From Cladorrhinum sp. PSN259 (taxonomy: Eukaryota > Ascomycota > Sordariomycetes > Sordariales > Podosporaceae), in assembly GCA_033725935.1 (NCBI GenBank), contig MU867080.1, positions 492,520-556,519 of the forward strand: DNA of 64,000 nucleotides. The letters run 5' to 3'. Made by a program: the position numbers and the translations under genes. This document shows, piece after piece, positions 46,252 through 57,487 of this stretch. The notes under the pieces were generated by a model. The model was not told the DNA's origin. It did no database searches and worked only from the letters and a program-made list of their open reading frames with translations. Position 1 is the first letter of the stretch. Each line of letters starts with the position of its first letter.

Positions 46252-48140
46252 CTAGGCAGCTGCGCCAGAAGCCTTGACCGAGTCAGTATCAAGCTTCTTG
46301 AAGCCGTAGAACAAGCTAACGAAGAACGATAAACCGACCGCCCCAACCGCTATCGCCAACGATGTCTTGATGCCGGCCATATAAGCGATCAGGATACCCG
46401 GAACCTGTTCTGGCGGGAAAACGGTACGGATTTGCGTGGCACCAGTCCCGAGAACAAGGAAAGGATTAGCGTCGGGCGCTGAAGTGGCAAGGCGCTTGAC
46501 GAGCTGGTTGACGAACGCAGACTGAGCTGCTGAGACCCAGAAGGCGCCACCAACTGTTTGGAAGACTGTGTTCACTTTTGTTAGGCCGGTTGCTTGAATG
46601 TGACAGAGAAGGTGGGTCTTACAGAGAATAATGGCCGTCACTGAAGACATATCATCCGGGGCCGCCGTCGACTGACCGATGATGATTGGTACCTGGAAAG
46701 CAGCACCCCAGGCGAAACCTCCCAATATCTGGTAACCAACCCACTTACCTGTTGAGGTGCCAATATCGAGAGTATATAATAATCCAGCAGCGACCGTGGC
46801 AAGCGCAGCGCCGCCCGCAGCAATCGGTACGGCGTGACCGTTGTTAGACACAACCGCGCCTGCGATGATGGTGGCCACCACAACAGAAAGAATTAGAGGG
46901 AGATTTCTTACCCCTGACTCGGTTGGGCTGGTGTTGCTGATACTCTGGAAGTAAAGGGGAAGGTAGTAAATGATGATGAAATAAGAACCGGCAAAAAGGA
47001 GAGCATAGACGGAACCGACCCAGACGGGACGCTGACAGAAAACACGGGGCACAATCATGGATCGCTCGCCGTTGTAGTACTCCCAGACGCCAAACAGAAT
47101 GAAGATGACGATAAATCCAATAATGAGACCGATCACTGTTGGGCTGCTCCACGCCATCTCCTGTCCGCCGTACTGAAGAGCTAAGATGTAGCAAATCACG
47201 CCGCCCATGATGATTGCTGTACCAAAGAGGTCCATTTGGAGCAACTTCTCCAGTAATGGTGCCTCAACAGGCTTTGCGCCCCTAGGTGTTCGGAAGAAAA
47301 GCACGATAATGAGCGCTGACAGACCGCCGATGGGCAAATTGATATAGAAGCACCATCTCCAGGAGACGTGATCAGCAAAGGCGCCGCCGAGCAGAGGGCC
47401 GATGACGGCGGCAACTCCGTACGCTGTCCCCAGGATTCCAGTGAATACCGGGCGCTTTCTTGGCTCAGCAGCGAATGCGATGATGGTGTATGCTCCCGAG
47501 CCGATGCCGGCAGCCCCGATTCCTGCGATGGCACGTCCCACGATGAGTGTCTTGGAGTTGGGTGCCGCGCCACAGACCAGACTGCCCATTTCAAAGATGA
47601 AAATGGCGACAAGGAAGCTGATTTTGAGAGGGAAATACTTGAAGACCTTGCCCCATGTTGATTGGAAGCCGCCGACGGTCATGAAGAAGGCTGCACTGTA
47701 CCAGGCGACATCTTCGAGGCCGTGGAATGCGTCTGTAATTTTGGGGATGGCCGTAGCAACGATTGTCTGTAGAGAGATTAGCAACCAATTCCTTTTTTTT
47801 TTTTTTTTTTTTTTTTTTCCCGGCCGCAAGACAAGCTTACCATATCAAGGGAGACCAAAAAGATACTCATCACCAGCGCAACGACAATAAAGGCGAAAGC
47901 CCAGCCTTTAGGGTACTCATCGGCCGGGTCCTGTTTGAGCTGGCTGCTGAAGCCGCTCCAACGGTTCTGCCTCTTTTCAGTAAGCGTGTCTACCGTTGGA
48001 GTGGAATCACTGCTCAGGTACGCATGATACCGGGTTCCTATTACGGTGCCGGGACGAAGGTCTCCTTCAGGGAGAGAGGAATCCGACTCGAGCATGGGAG
48101 TTGGCGTATGAGCGTGCGTGAATGCGCTATAAGGGGTCAT
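46252..48140 (-). CDS. 14-TM MFS drug:H+ antiporter (DHA2-like)
   Basis: Membrane proton antiporter that probably exports toxic compounds or metabolites. Three exons on minus (48140..47841, 47766..46623, 46565..46252) give 585 residues. Intron 1 (47840..47767) contains an uninterrupted run of 26 T on the plus strand. Intron 2 (46622..46566; GTAAGA, branch GCCTAAC, ACAG) is 57 bp, in frame and stop-free; splicing restores AIILFFQTVGGAFW. A cytosolic N-terminus of about 75 residues is followed by 14 predicted TM helices, with SLDM/TIVATAIPKI, GRAIAGIGAAG and the antiporter motif AAVIGPLLGG. SWRWCFYINLPIGG is typical of DHA2. It is a paralogue of the left-edge pump and shares the position of intron 1. 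Substrate unknown. Confidence 0.92.
47793..47818. repeat. T26 homopolymer inside an MFS intron
   Basis: Twenty-six uninterrupted T on the plus strand, which is poly(A) on the coding strand, occupy a third of the 74-bp first intron of the MFS pump. Length may vary or be misjudged. Confidence 0.9.
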
Positions 48141-49655
48141 CGCAGCCGTTGATGACAAGTTGGAGAAATAGTAAACTGAAAAGAAACCCACAGGTCTTTC
48201 TCAGGTAGGACCTGCTCTAGAACCTAGAGTGATAGGAGGTATAGGTAGGGAGGACTGTGAGGAATGGGAGCCGCTACAGAATCTGGGGGAAGAGCAATTG
48301 GGGGCTTCGATGAAGGCTTTATCCCACCAGTTCAATGTTGGAAACGGAAATTCTGCCTACGACGTACCTGGCAAAACACCGAAGCTGATCGATCATCACT
48401 ACCATCATGACAAGCCGCGCGGAGGGCAAGCAGGGCAGAGGACGGTCTTGCTCCTGCTGAGCCACGTACTAAACCCCGAGACTTGCATCCCCAGATGCAT
48501 GTTGAAGAATCTACTAGGGCTATCTCAACTACCCAAGTCCCTGTTCGACAGCCCGTGCACGATGTTCTGTCGTTTACGCTGAGCCCGTCTTTCTCTGTTT
48601 TCGGACTATCGACGGATTACGACTCGGTCTTTCTCAGAGATGTGACGTTATTTGATCCCAAGGTCACCTACAAGCACCTAATTTAGATGCAAGGACTCCA
48701 AATAGAGATCATTTCCAGTTGCTCGAGATCGGGCTTTTCTGCAGTCTCTTGCATATCAGAATCCTGCAGTGTTTGCCAAAGTCTCTCTGAACTAACTTGC
48801 TGCCGGCCCAGTACAGTCGGCAAAGCTTGAGAACGCTAGCCGGTTTTCCAGACCGGCGTCTTGACAGATCTAGTACATGAATAAAAGGGAAGAGATCTTT
48901 TTCCCATGGGAAATTTAGGACTAATGCCCGGCCGAAGAGAAACTGGACGATAAAAGCAGCAGATGCTCCCCGATCTTGCACTTCGGACATCTAAAAGTAG
49001 ACTCATTGTCTGATGAGTTCAGAGGAAAGAAAGAAGAAACAGAGAGGCCTCTACCAAAGGGAACTGCCTCGGCAGCCCAAAGATGCTTGAGACGGCCAGC
49101 CGATCTAGGACGGAGGAGGCAAATCTGAACTGCTGCTGCTGAAGTTATTTTGGGATATCTTCACGACAAGAAAAGTGCATTTGCATGCAATAAAACCCGT
49201 CATCGGTAGTTTTGCTTCTTTACTCACCAAATAAATAACAGAATCCGAAGAAAGTTCCACCACCGCTTTTTGCTGCAGATCTGGGTTTAGTTGAGAATAC
49301 CAGGAAGCAAAATTAGTTGCTGCTTAAGTCGTCTTGATATCTGTTTTTGTGTTTCTGGGGTTCATGGATGCATATTGCGACATGTCAACGAAGGCGCAAT
49401 GAGAATAGACAAGGAAGCAAGAGGTCCCCGGATGTACATACTGCAGGGTTCTGCAAGGCAATGCATACATATCTTGCTACGGAATGCTGCATGGCTGTAA
49501 CTTTGCATCTTGAAACTGTCGCGGAAGCAAAAGAGCTCAGAGGGAACGGTTGTAATGACAAATCTTTTTTTATTTCATCTCTAAATATCCCAAGTCCTCC
49601 ACGGAAATAAACGCCTGCTATGTAACTAAAACAATAACCAAATCCAAACAAGCTC
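48141..49655. other. intergenic, MFS promoter and CVNH-LysM 3' flank
   Basis: About 1.5 kb between two minus-strand genes. No open frame over about 120 codons, no motif and no RNA gene seen. Confidence 0.55.
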
Positions 49656-50663
49656 TTAGTTCTTGTAGGTAAGAGTGCCGTTGTTGTTTCCTATTCTCTC
49701 ATCGAGAGCAAGGGAGGCTCCAACCCACTGTCCATCGCGGAGCAACTCGCCGACGAGCCTCTTGCCGTCCTCAAGTCTGACATTGCGGGCCGAAGAACCA
49801 AAGTTGCCGACGCTGCCGCCGCCATTGCCACCGCCGTTACCGCCCTGGGGGACCTGGAGGAGCTGACCGGGGTAGATCATGTCGGGGTTCTGGAGGTTGT
49901 TCTGGCGGGCAATATCCTGCCACGGGACGCCGATGCGGGAACCGATATCACGAAGGGTGTCGCCAGTCTGAACGGTGACCTGGCGGGGCCTGTTGGAGTC
50001 GCAACCGCCACCGCTGTTGCTGGGGCGACCGGATACCCAGTGGAAGCTGCCGTTGTTGTTCTCAATGATCTTATTCAAGCTGATGCTGCTGGCCTGGTAG
50101 GAGCCATCCAAGCGGGCACAGGAAGCGTGGAGCATGTATTCGCCGTCGCAGTCGAGGCGGACATCGCGCGCGGAACCGCTGAAGTTGCCAGCGTAGCTGA
50201 CGCCACGGTTGTCATTGTGGTGCTGCTGTTGCTGGGGGCGGTTCTGCTCCTGCTTGCGTCTCTCCTCATCCTCTCTGTGACGTCTCTCATCGTCTTCCTT
50301 GCGGCGCTTCTCCTCCTCCTCTCTCTTCTTCCTCTCCTCTTCCTCTCTCTCCTTCTTTTCCTTCTCCTCGTCACGCTTGTCCTTCCAGTCAGAGACACCG
50401 TCCTGGAGCTTGTGGCCTGCCACAGCACCGGCAATGGCGCCGATGATGGTGCTAGTCTTGCTATGGCCAGTCTTGCCGCCGATGGCAGCACCGCCGACAC
50501 CGCCAGCAATGCCGCCACCGATGGCACCCAAGACACCACGCTCGCCGGCGGGGCCATCTTGTTGTTGCCCATATTGCTGCTGGGACTGCTGGGCACTAGC
50601 ATAGTACGAGGCGGCCTCGCCCTGGCCCTGGCTGTTGTTGTCGTAGTTGTTGTAGTTGGTCAT
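49656..50663 (-). CDS. Q/N-rich, glycine-zipper, coiled-coil CVNH-LysM protein
   Basis: Putative glycan-binding protein. Single exon, 335 residues, no signal peptide. Domains in order: Asn/Gln/Tyr-rich prion-like N-terminus (1-40); glycine-zipper segment (43-84, GAIGGGIAGGVGGAAIGG then TIIGAIAGAVAG) that could insert in or oligomerise at membranes; Glu/Lys/Arg coiled coil (92-140); a cyanovirin-N homology domain whose two repeats (about 157-211 and 286-335) are separated by a LysM domain (about 227-272: VTVQTGDTLRDIGSRIGV, LQNPDMIYPGQLLQVP) flanked by Gly-rich linkers. A LysM inserted between CVNH repeats is the layout known from the Magnaporthe CVNH-LysM lectin, which binds mannose-type and chitin-like glycans. 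The long N-terminal extension is the unusual part. Cellular location cannot be decided from sequence. Confidence 0.9.
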   Translation of the reverse strand: MTNYNNYDNNSQGQGEAASYYASAQQSQQQYGQQQDGPAGERGVLGAIGGGIAGGVGGAAIGGKTGHSKTSTIIGAIAGAVAGHKLQDGVSDWKDKRDEEKEKKEREEEERKKREEEEKRRKEDDERRHREDEERRKQEQNRPQQQQHHNDNRGVSYAGNFSGSARDVRLDCDGEYMLHASCARLDGSYQASSISLNKIIENNNGSFHWVSGRPSNSGGGCDSNRPRQVTVQTGDTLRDIGSRIGVPWQDIARQNNLQNPDMIYPGQLLQVPQGGNGGGNGGGSVGNFGSSARNVRLEDGKRLVGELLRDGQWVGASLALDERIGNNNGTLTYKN

Positions 50664-53110
50664 GGTGGAGGAAGGTGTGGAAAGAGAAAAGACTTAGGTG
50701 AATATCTGATTAAATTATCTGGTGGTGCAGAAGTTGCGTTGTAATTGGAGATGTGGTATAGAGTGAATGATCAAGGCCGTCATGGAAACGTCGGACTCGG
50801 ACAAGACCTTTTATATATACACATGCGTGACATGTGTGTCTCCAGTCTCCAGCCAGCTCGGTCGGGAATGGGATCATCTGAGACGATAGTGGGCACGCTG
50901 ATGGTTTGGGCTGTGACAATGCCAAGAAAGGCAATTGCGTGCCACCACTTGCCGCAGCTTGAGTCGGACGGCGGCCCCGCGGACCCACCGCTCGGTCCAC
51001 TTGGACGGCCCAAGCCATCCGCCGAGCTGGAGACCGGCGTCGACGTGGACACCGACACGCGCGTATCAAGGCTTAGCAGACGTCTTGGCGTGCCGTGCTA
51101 TCCGCTTTTTTGCGCCGATCAAGGGTCCAGGTGTCCCCAAGATTCTGGGATCGTCCTCGAAGCACCTCTTCCACATCTTTCTTTCTGCGTCGTTTGATGA
51201 GTGACAAGAGAGGCGGTGCAAAACCGCATGGGCTCCCTCCTTTTCACTTCTGTCTGGGGCAGTTTTTCTGGTGCTTGGGTTGGATTGGGCAAAGTAAACA
51301 ACACATCAATGTTTACTCTGCCGATCAACTCAGGGGTTACACACAAATGCCAAGACCCAATTCATTGGCCCTCACGGCCTCCGTCAGGTAGGCGGCACAG
51401 GTCTCTTGAGCGTTTGGGTATGTCGTGTTGTTTTGTTTCATCTAGAAATATTCGCCTATTACTTAATGTTGGCAGCATATGAGTGGTACGATGAGTGGTC
51501 AGGTCACCATGCTAAATGGGGGTTTCAAGTCAGGTAGGAGATACCGTGCCCAACCGATGACATCTATATCAGTTCTGTGAAACCGCAGGCAGTCGGTAGC
51601 TTCGGTTTTCTCTGTGCCAGTTGATGATGATATTAGTGAGAGGTAAAGCTCCCAGCACGGAGGTCGCGGTTTTCTGCTTGCTTAAGTAGACGAGCTGGAG
51701 GGTTGTTAGACTTCTTCTTGAGAGTCTGGTTGACTAAAATTTAATGAGAGGCTTTTGAGATGTTTGGGGGAAATCACAACTGTCGGTGGAAGGAGGTTGC
51801 TGTACAGGTTGCTGTTGTGTGTCGCTCGATGTGATTCGGGTCCTCCAATACATGCGCCGCCTCAGGCTTGCAAAGGAGAAAACGAGAATCGGTCGAGAGA
51901 TAAACTCTTCAGTGTACGTACGGGGTAGTTGAATATTTAAATCTCTTGAATATAGAAAAACCAATGTTAGCCGGAAGAAGAAGAAAAAATAGCAAAAAGC
52001 TCACCTGCTACCACCCCCTCGAAGTGGTGGCCACAGGCTACGAAAACCCCAGCTGCCCTATGCGCCTGCCAGGGGTTTTTCCGGGCGGTCGAAGAGATGC
52101 CCGAGCCGGGAGTCGAACGCTGAGTGCGTCGAATCCCCCGCCTCGGACAACTACCTTCACACCCCAATACCATTGGGCTACGGGGCCCAACCGTATTGGG
52201 GCTTCTGGTGATAGCTTGCGTGCGGGACGTTGTATATAAAGTACAGCCATGGTGTTGGAGTTCAATATCTGGCAGGCCTCCGGAATTTGGTAGACTTACA
52301 TATACCTACGTACTAAATGAAGACCAGAAAGGTCCTAACTGTACTAACCTCCCAGGGCTGTTTTGCCATCCAACTTAACGTTTAAGCCCAAAGCAGTGGG
52401 GACGGCAAAGCTCAATGTTTCTAAACTAGGCACAAGCACACATGATGACTGATGCATGGTACTTTCGGGGATTTCTTTTGCCAGCTGTACGAAGCTTCCT
52501 TCAACAAGGGCCTGCCAACTTAACCGGTTGAGATTCAATTGCCATGATCAATCGCCAAGAAGTTCGCCCAGTTGCATCCCTATATTCACTAGTCCATTCA
52601 ACACAATAAGCCAAGCACGGCACTTATATGTGTGGCGTCGGAGATTATTCTGCCCTGTTTGAGCTTATCCATTTGGGGCTCGGGTGTTAAGCTTCACAAA
52701 TGAATGTGCATATTACCCGGAGCTGACAAAATCCGGGGTTGTCCAATCATCATGAGCTTGGCCTGGCTTTATGGCTTCCTTGGCCAATGATTGCCGTATG
52801 CACTTTGAGATACCCCAGATTTCATATGGCAGCCGACAGGCCTCGTGGCGACAAGCCAGGCCCCCCCCCCAACTTTCCATACGACCTAAAGGTACCACGT
52901 CAATAAAGCTCTTATTTATAGAGACGGAGCCGGGTGGATGGATCATGAAGGGTTCGGCAGTTTATTTGGCGACTGCCATGCTTCTACAGGTAGGTATATC
53001 AAGTCTGAACTAATGCTCACATGGTATATAGGATGATGGGGTTAAATGACACCCGTTCCCCTCGTTAGACTTTGGGTGAACAGAAATCGCTATCCAAGTA
53101 AATCGTGATC
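50664..53110. other. intergenic, divergent promoters of CVNH-LysM and xylanase
   Basis: About 2.4 kb between divergent starts. It holds both promoters and a degenerate tRNA-like element at 52096-52188. A C run sits near 52861. No protein gene recognised. Confidence 0.55.
52096..52188 (-). other. degenerate tRNA-like element with A- and B-box matches
   Basis: On minus the sequence has an A-box-like TAGCCCAATGGT (52180-52169) with a perfect CCCA/TGGG D-stem, and a B-box-like GTTCGACTCCC (52118-52108) followed by a 3' half resembling a tRNA (CCGGCTCGGGC). The 5' strand of the T-stem does not pair, the acceptor pairs only partly and there is no clear anticodon arm. It may be a tRNA relic or a tRNA-derived SINE head rather than a working tRNA. 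Confidence 0.3.
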
Positions 53111-53825
53111 ATGGTCGCACTCACTTCTCTACTCCTCGGCCTCTCAGCTGCCACTGGGGTGGTCTCACAATCATACTTCTGGTCGTCATGGAGTGATGGC
53201 AAGCCCAAGCTACAAACAACAAACAGTCAAGGCGGCAAGTTCAGCGTCAAGTGGTCGGGAGATAAGGGTAATTTTGTGATTGGAAAGGGGTGGAACCCGG
53301 GTGGTAACAGGTAGGAAAAGATCCTTTTCTCTCTTAACACTTTTCTACCCAACCCCTCTCTCACACACCATTCATTCGCCCCACAGAGAAATCGTCTACT
53401 CCGGCACCTTCGAGCCCGAAGGCAACGCCTACCTGGCCATCTACGGCTGGACAACAAACCCCTTGGTCGAGTACTACATCATCGAGAGCTACGGCAATCA
53501 CCACCCCTCCGACAACCCCGAAGCCAAGATCAAGGGGAACGTAACCTCGGACGGCGGCGAGTATGAGATTATGACCAAGCGGCGCATCAATAAGCCTTCC
53601 ATTGTTGGCACCGCAAGCTTCGACCAGTACTGGTCAATCCGGCACGAGAAGCGAGTCGGTGGAACAGTCACGACCGGAAACCATTTCAAGGCCTGGGAGA
53701 AGGCAGGATTGAAGATGGGGAGACACAACTACATGATTGTTGCCATAGAGGGGCAGGATAGCAGCGGAAACGCAACGGTAACAGTCGGGGTGCCTCCAGC
53801 GCCAGCTGCGACAGGAACATTTTGA
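53111..53825 (+). CDS. GH11 endo-1,4-beta-xylanase, secreted
   Basis: Hydrolyses internal beta-1,4 bonds of xylan outside the cell. Two exons (53111..53310 and 53387..53825) give 212 residues, normal for a single-domain GH11 enzyme. Intron 53311..53386 has a GTAGGA donor and CCACAG acceptor and splits an Arg codon. The first ~19 residues are a signal peptide (LTSLLLGLSAATGVVS). The jelly-roll motifs are present: FSVKWSGDKGNFVIGKGW, NPLVEYYIIESYG with the nucleophile E95, QYWSIRHEKR, GTVTTGNHFKAW and the acid/base E188 in VAIEGQDSSG. The usual Tyr after the second catalytic Glu-Gly is Gln here. No cellulose-binding domain follows; the tail is Pro/Ala-rich. Confidence 0.93.
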
Positions 53826-54200
53826 TAAGTGAGTTGGGGGTGTACAATGCGCTTGTTGTTAAGATGTTGTTATGCCCCTGAGAAAAGGGGTTCGGGGGCT
53901 AGGGTAAGGGCTACATGAGCAATTTCACAAAGCTTTTAGTTGCTTTTCTTCTGGTTGATGATGGGAATACCTTGCCGTGCGAGTATCTTATATTGCCGGT
54001 GAAGTTTGTTCTCTGACTCTGAACGCCGCAACTCTCAAATTCAAACCAGACTAGTAGTAGCACGCTGGCATGTACGCAAGAAATAGCTCCCGCTCGGACA
54101 GGGTCGATACCCACTAATACATAGCAGCATGAAAGGTTAATGTGAGTTTTTCCATCTGTTGACCATTTCCACAGCGACGATAACTTCCACGATTTATCTC
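53826..54200. other. convergent gap xylanase/regulator
   Basis: Three hundred and seventy-five bases of 3' flanking sequence between convergent genes; nothing else seen. Confidence 0.6.
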
Positions 54201-56558
54201 CTATAGCTCCGGCCGCCAGTTGAACTCGTCCCAACTTCCCCCGGACAAAGCGTCACTCTGAATTATACTCGGTCCATCCATCAAGTGATCATATATATCT
54301 ATGTACAGGCCCTGATCTTCGTAATTTTCTCTGGTGGGCGTAGTGCCCGAATGTTGATATTCGCTTCCCAGCGCCTCGCCAACTGCACTAGGGATCCCAA
54401 GAGTGACATCGGTATGCCGCAAAACGGCGGTTGAATCTTGATGCCGAGGAAATGATACCAACGGTGCAGTAGTCCTTGCTGGGCAAAGAGACAGGGACGG
54501 TAGAGCACCGCCACCAAGCGGGGTGGGATTGCCACACTGCCCATGACTAATGCTCGACGTAGGACGAGCGGCGGCACTCTCTGCCGATATTTTGACAATA
54601 CCAAAGTAAGGAATACTCACGCGGACGATATCACTCCGGGTCTTCTCCAACATCTTGAGGTCGGTGCGATGAATACTCTCCACAGCATATCTTTGTTGGC
54701 CGCCTGCGGCGTTAGCCTCAATTGTTAGGAGACATCGCAGCAAACCAGCACTCCTCTTACTCAATGCGTCCGAATGAATTTCGTGAACGCAGTCGATATT
54801 TTCCAACATGCTTTCAACTTTTGCGCGGTCACTGAGCCGTTGATGTGCCAGCAAGCTGTCAACGCCATCGTGGTTATGGCCGTTAATGTGCACCAGGAGC
54901 AAGGTCATTGCTGCCATCAAAGCCGAAAACTCCATGGAGCGACAGCAGAATGCGACCTGCTTCTGGACACGGAATAAGACAAATCGTCCCAAAAGCTCGC
55001 GGGAGGCTGTAACGCATGTACTTCTGCTATATTCGTAGTTGCTTCGGTCTGATGCTGGTGCATTTGACCTCAGGATATAAGGGAAATGAAGCTGGTTCAG
55101 GAGATTGTAGTGAGCAATTTGACGCATCAGCTGAAGCATTTTCTGAAACAACTCGGTCTGATCGCAAACGGTAGCTGTGAAGTTTGGGGGCAGCCACCAC
55201 ATGCCAGTCATCTCTTCAGCGACCTTTTGAAGTTTCAGATCAAGCTCTTGTATCCGACCATAGTCATGTGAACTAGGATCCATTTCGTTGATCTCGAGAA
55301 TTTGAGATGATAGTGCGGTATGGATGCGCTCGAGTCTACCAATGGGCGTATCATCCGCTAAGGCGGCGGGTGAAGCCATGGCTTGGTCTTCAGATGCTTG
55401 TGGAAGCCCTAGCATCAAGCACAGTATGCGATCTGCCATGACAACTCGATACCACATGTATTGCGCATACACGCCAACCTTTGGATCAAGCACTTTCAGG
55501 GGTAGGTTTGGCCACCCTCGATGTATTCCCATCAGCTGGGCGACGCTCACAGCTCTTTTAAAGGCTAGTGATGCCCGCCGAAGATTTCCACAATTTGCCT
55601 GCAACCAGCCCTCCAGGAGAATGCAGTGGAGAGACTCAACGGATCCCAGCAGCTCCTCATTAGTGGTCACCAATCGAACGGCAGTGTCGACCAATCTTCG
55701 TACCATATGATGCGGGCATTCTGAGAGGCCATCGAGGTTCAGAACGCTTGGGTGAACGAACTGCAGTGCTGTCGAAAGCATAAGCATATGCCGAGCGAGT
55801 AAAATTGGGTGGGTGTTGCGAGCAGGGCGTGTGAACAAAGCCCGCGGGTCCACCAATGCCTCCCGCTCATTAACAGGGTATGGCGTGGACATCATGAGAG
55901 AAAAAACTACGGTCTTGTTGCCCCCAGATTCATAAATGATTCGGAGATTTTCCGCAGAAGGAAATGCAGCGTGCAACGCTTCAGTAAGATGTTTGTTCTT
56001 TGAGTCGCCGAGGGCTGTATGTCGTAATGGTTGGGACTTGGCTGAATGCTTAGTAGAGTTGAGTTGTGTTGCGATAATATCTCCTTTCACGGCATTCGGA
56101 GCTCGAGCCTCATTTTGATTCTACCATGAGTCAATACAACAGTATGGGCAGCAGGTGACAAGACGACATACATCTACCGAAGCTGAATCAATCCAATTAC
56201 CGGGCTTCCCCGTCCAATCTCGTTGTTCATCAACAGGTTCGTTGACATCTGCACCGACCTTATGAGCCAGCTTCTCAATCAGGGCTTCGACCCTGACAAT
56301 CCTGTCATCCATTTGCCGACCTCTGTCGGCCACAGTTGTGATTTCCTCGTCAAATTCTTGGCTCACGCATGGCACGCCTCGTTTTCGGCACCCGATACAA
56401 AGAGAATCTCCCGTTATGGTGAAGTTGCATCGCATCTTCCGCCGTTTGCATTCCCAACAGCTCCTTGTGCCCTTTCGAACTTTCCGCCGCTTAGCCGAAG
56501 GTGTGTTGTCAACTGCGGCCTCGTACGGTGATAGGGATTCGCCATCATTGGAAGACAT
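54201..56558 (-). CDS. Zn2Cys6 transcription factor, next to MFS transporter
   Basis: Nuclear Gal4-type regulator. Two exons on minus (56558..56172 and 56120..54201) give 768 residues. Intron 56171..56121 (51 bp) has GTATGT donor, TTGACTC branch and GGTAG acceptor. The cluster cysteines are at 34, 37, 44, 54, 57 and 64 (C-x2-C-x6-C-x9-C-x2-C-x6-C), preceded by a basic KRRKVRKGTR patch. A short linker and coiled coil follow (about 75-100). The fungal_trans domain spans about 230-480 with MLSTALQFVHPS, LEGWLQANCGNLRRASLAFKRAVSVAQLMGIHRGWP and YAQYMWYRVVMADRILCLMLGLPQ. The C-terminus is Ser/Pro/Gly-rich and acidic at the end, like an activation region. An inverted CGG palindrome lies 118-132 bp upstream of its start, so autoregulation is plausible. 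Confidence 0.9.
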
Positions 56559-56675
56559 GCTGCGATTAGCCAAATATGAACAATAAACTGACAAGATAAG
56601 ATGAAGGACAAGATGCACTCTATGCCTGTCTCTTCCGACTCGGCGGAAAAGTGCAAGTTTTCTTAGACTCTTCTT

Positions 56676-56690
56676 CCGCCGAAACGGCGG
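56676..56690. promoter_or_regulatory. inverted CGG palindrome, candidate zinc-cluster binding site
   Basis: CCGCCG and CGGCGG arms form a perfect inverted repeat with a 3-base AAA spacer. Gal4-type dimers bind paired CGG triplets with defined spacing. It lies 118 bp upstream of a zinc-cluster gene, with a further CGGCGG at 56641-56646. Confidence 0.45.
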
Positions 56691-57487
56691 TCCAGATTTG
56701 TGTGATGACAAATTAGCCCGCGAAGGATTCCTCGCAATTTATTGTCATGTACCATCCGTCTCACCCAACAGGTCGGTCAGTTCAAACCCCGGTCAAGATG
56801 CTGTCAGTTATTTCAATCTCACTCTGAACAACCTGGAACCCTATACTGACTTGTTTCATGGTGATAAATAGCGTTATGCTGTCCCTAGTGCGCACCTCAT
56901 CCATATCTCTGTAGCGCATTTGCCAGACCTGTAAAGTTGAGTGAGTTAGGGTAGAATAGATTGAGTGATTTCTTCTCCATGCTGAAGTGGCCGAAGAGGA
57001 GGTTCGCAGGTCATGCTAAGAAATCAAAGAATCTCGTCCCAGCCTGTCTCGTCTTCCATATAAACAGGTTTGATGACCTATTCAATGGTTAAAAGACTGC
57101 AAAGCTTGGTAAGAAACCGAATTGCTGGTGGATAACGGGGTCAGTCAAGGTCGAGGGAGACGTTGGTAAAACGTAACAAGCTTTCCGTGGCCTAACAACC
57201 AGCAACCGAATATTCTCTGAAGTCGACCACAAACCATTCAACATGTGGTTGTGTTAACAGAACGCGCAACCTACCTTTCCGTGTCTGCCAGTTCAACGTG
57301 GAAACCTTCGAGGTTTTCAGAGATGACCCAACTTGAACTGACAAGACAACCACAACTGCAAGTACCGTGGCAGGATGTACATCGTTATTCTTCGCACCTT
57401 CCCAACCTGACCTGTTCGGAAATTTTCAAACGTTTCTCCGCGAGTATAACCCCCCCCCCCTCTGTTCGTCTCATTTCTCTCTTCTTC

